From JABMRP01 sp964444795 (GTDB lineage: Bacteria > Planctomycetota > Planctomycetia > Pirellulales > Thermoguttaceae), in assembly GCA_964444795.1 (NCBI GenBank), contig CAYUIQ010000134.1:1-24331 (forward strand): a DNA stretch of 24,331 nt, given 5' to 3'. The notes under the pieces are model-generated. The model had not been told where the DNA came from. It saw nothing but the letters and a program-made list of their open reading frames with translations, and made no database searches. Position numbers and translations under genes: made by a program. Shown piece by piece: positions 23,701 through 24,331 of the stretch. Position 1 is the stretch's first letter. Every line of letters starts with the position of its first letter.

Positions 23701-24282
23701 AACGACATGAGCTTCCCGGTGATACGCGTGAGCTGGCAGAGGGCCGTTGAATACTGTCAATGGCTTTCCGAGAAGACTGGTAAGAAGGTATCGCTTCCGA
23801 CCGAGGCACAGTGGGAGTGGGCATGTCGCGCCGGTACGGAGACACCGTTAAGCTATGGCGACCTCGATACGGACTTCTCAAGTCATGCTAACTTTGCCGA
23901 CCTGAAGACCAAGGAGATGGCCGTCAGCGGAGTCAACCCCAGGCCGATCGCAAACCCGCGCCCGGACGTGGACTTCGAACTCAAGGACCCGCGTTTCAAG
24001 GACGATGTTTTGCATCTGGCGAAGGTGGGCAGTTTCCAGGCGAACAAGTGGGGACTGCACGACATGCATGGCAACGCCGCGGAATGGACCCGGTCGGCAT
24101 ACAGGCCGTATCCTTATGATGATGACGACGGCCGCAACAGCGAGAAGAGCGGGCCAGATCGCGTCGTGCGAGGTGGTTCATGGCATGACCGCCCGTTCCG
24201 TTCCACGTCGTCATTCCGTCTGGGCTATCCCGCCTGGCAGAAAGTCTATCACACGGGCTTTCGTATTGTCGTGGAAGACTAG
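20707..24282 (+). CDS. HzsA-related diheme protein with beta-propeller and C-terminal SUMF1-type domain
   Basis: The 1191-residue protein starts with a signal peptide (MKRNSFVIVLSACLLSATSN) and is exported. About residues 220-620 form a TolB/PD40-like propeller region, with the tell-tale DGTEVRRLTFDQDASWHPSV followed by GRVMFTRWEYTD and MNPDGTDQKAF. This is the organisation annotated as hydrazine synthase alpha-related (HzsA-related) in planctomycetes. Two c-type heme sites follow: C684-VG-C687-H688 and C734-AG-C737-H738, the second in the PSCyt-like phrase IVDKYCAGCHDG. From about residue 922 a SUMF1/formylglycine-generating-enzyme fold runs to the end (VSIPTGEFSMGSTDETPVER, VSLPTEAQWEWACRAGT, NKWGLHDMHGNAAEWT, VVRGGSWHDRPF). 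The two active-site cysteines normally after RGGSW are absent, so formylglycine synthesis is unlikely. AGGA lies 8 bases before the ATG. Hydrazine synthesis itself is not implied. Confidence 0.88.
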   Translation: MKRNSFVIVLSACLLSATSNGFSESSGDNGGVLNGPLTDRNLGHRASGEGDRESLRLAIEDLIKTYGSEYPEGEQFLRRLEDERLDDTNSEEFRALKREALLLANPAIDFDGILLVRAGKGGRRYSNNWETRASCEGQTRKVSDRDVQAVVQSLRGKDKAIRSLYGRHAKAAKEYTTLSDKMQQSAEFKKEKNRAKRDAMLKGIPAAAEAESLKEELHQAAMKYPEYARIHGQFQAKGDVAIYEDELVLMSVAGDGKVTTLHKPASGMFIGDVDLHFDADKLLFSSFCDKSELSEGPAAGKGYGIWELPIDPATGKSRGEPRVVSPEMGRDVDCYDACYLADGRIIFASTAAYEGVPCVGGKAYVANLYRMNNDGTEVRRLTFDQDASWHPSVMENGRVMFTRWEYTDSAHYFSRVLMHMNPDGTDQKAFYGSNSYWPNSMFYARQIPDNPSMFVSTITGHHSNAKGGALCLFDVSKGRQEADGAIQFLTGRGKDVHPLVIDGLHTAYSPMFYNPFPINDKFFLATSGNGDAVYLIDVFDNMIRLNADDDTSKYFEPIPLRKTKKPFVRPDRVRPGVKEARVLIINIYEGPGLAGVPRGSVKNLRVYRYEYGPRHKGGHYSMGMEAGWDAKQVLGIAPVEEDGSASFLVPANTPFAVQPLDEDGKALQLMRSWTVAMPGETLTCVGCHESQNMPPPPRHTTAMLRSPSKLEPFHGPTRGFSFQREIQPIVDKYCAGCHDGATDIKGLEAKDIRVADRIVGTGVNTGRRFREVGIPDFSTPRAAHTNLHPYVRRNGPEGDYHLLTPLEFHVDTSELAQMLQKGHHNVKLDADAWNRLYTWMDLNAPFHGTWTEAGAKPDILERRLELRKLYAFDDYNPEQIINPYEKSAEVVMPEPLPLEPETEHTQPVVRDYRTADMELDLGDEVTMRLVSIPTGEFSMGSTDETPVERPVSRVKIERGFMMGATEVTLRQYRQFDPGYLNGVYDMHYKDQVHRGYYMNDMSFPVIRVSWQRAVEYCQWLSEKTGKKVSLPTEAQWEWACRAGTETPLSYGDLDTDFSSHANFADLKTKEMAVSGVNPRPIANPRPDVDFELKDPRFKDDVLHLAKVGSFQANKWGLHDMHGNAAEWTRSAYRPYPYDDDDGRNSEKSGPDRVVRGGSWHDRPFRSTSSFRLGYPAWQKVYHTGFRIVVED

Positions 24283-24331
24283 CCCTTACGCAAGCGAATA
24301 GCGAGAGTCAGTTCAATCGATAGTTTGAGCA

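Noticed and set aside
21010..23760. A 916-codon open frame antisense to the HzsA-related gene
   Set aside because: The plus-strand gene has heme motifs, a signal peptide and clear domains; the antisense frame has no recognisable motif and is explained by high-GC codon bias.
20707..24282. Evidence of anammox hydrazine synthesis
   Set aside because: HzsA-related propeller/cytochrome proteins are widespread in non-anammox planctomycetes, and no hzsB/hzsC-like gene is in the window.

Overview
The window looks like part of a planctomycete chromosome, most likely a Pirellulales-type lineage. GC is high, and the gene content is characteristic: a HzsA-related cytochrome/propeller protein fused to a SUMF1-type domain, a Tat-exported Gfo/Idh/MocA oxidoreductase, a YfbK-type VWA lipoprotein, many short lipoproteins and exported proteins of unknown role, and abundant intergenic palindromic repeats. 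No rRNA, tRNA, CRISPR array, transposase or phage gene was seen. The lineage is inferred from gene families, not from a marker gene.

Layout. 1-1906 (minus): a partial exported HEAT-repeat protein and a CNNM/CBS membrane protein. 2088-5342 (plus): ispD (isoprenoid precursor synthesis), a small S23/four-helix-bundle gene, tyrS and a membrane-anchored hypothetical. 5349-8431 (minus): the Gfo/Idh/MocA protein and the VWA lipoprotein. 8757-10957 (plus): a zinc-ribbon protein, an O-methyltransferase-like enzyme and cutA. 10968-12120 (minus): an acidic-tailed lipoprotein and a lysine-rich small protein. 12544-17078 (plus): a Gly/Met-rich exported protein closed by a clear terminator, a cinA-like gene, then a family 2 glycosyltransferase overlapping by 4 bp a large protein that looks distantly BshC-like. 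17339-18589 (minus): an M20-type metallopeptidase, divergent from a small nucleotide-hydrolase/transferase-like gene (18759-19208). Last come rlmN and the 1191-residue HzsA-related/SUMF1 fusion, which has its own promoter and structured leader.

Most genes are housekeeping or lineage-typical, and few form obvious multi-gene pathways. The most noticeable extra structure is repetitive. Degenerate 7-bp tandem arrays (consensus TRGGGAY) bracket the S23 gene as inverted repeats, and a third array starts at the tyrS stop codon. Two further palindrome families, a pair of 25-bp hairpins at 17100-17335 and three 25-bp modules at 19215-19313, fill other gene gaps. The S23 gene with its mirrored heptamer arrays is the best candidate for a poorly described mobile or selfish unit. 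The degenerate PncC half of the cinA-like protein and the cysteine-free SUMF1 domain of the cytochrome fusion are the protein-level oddities.
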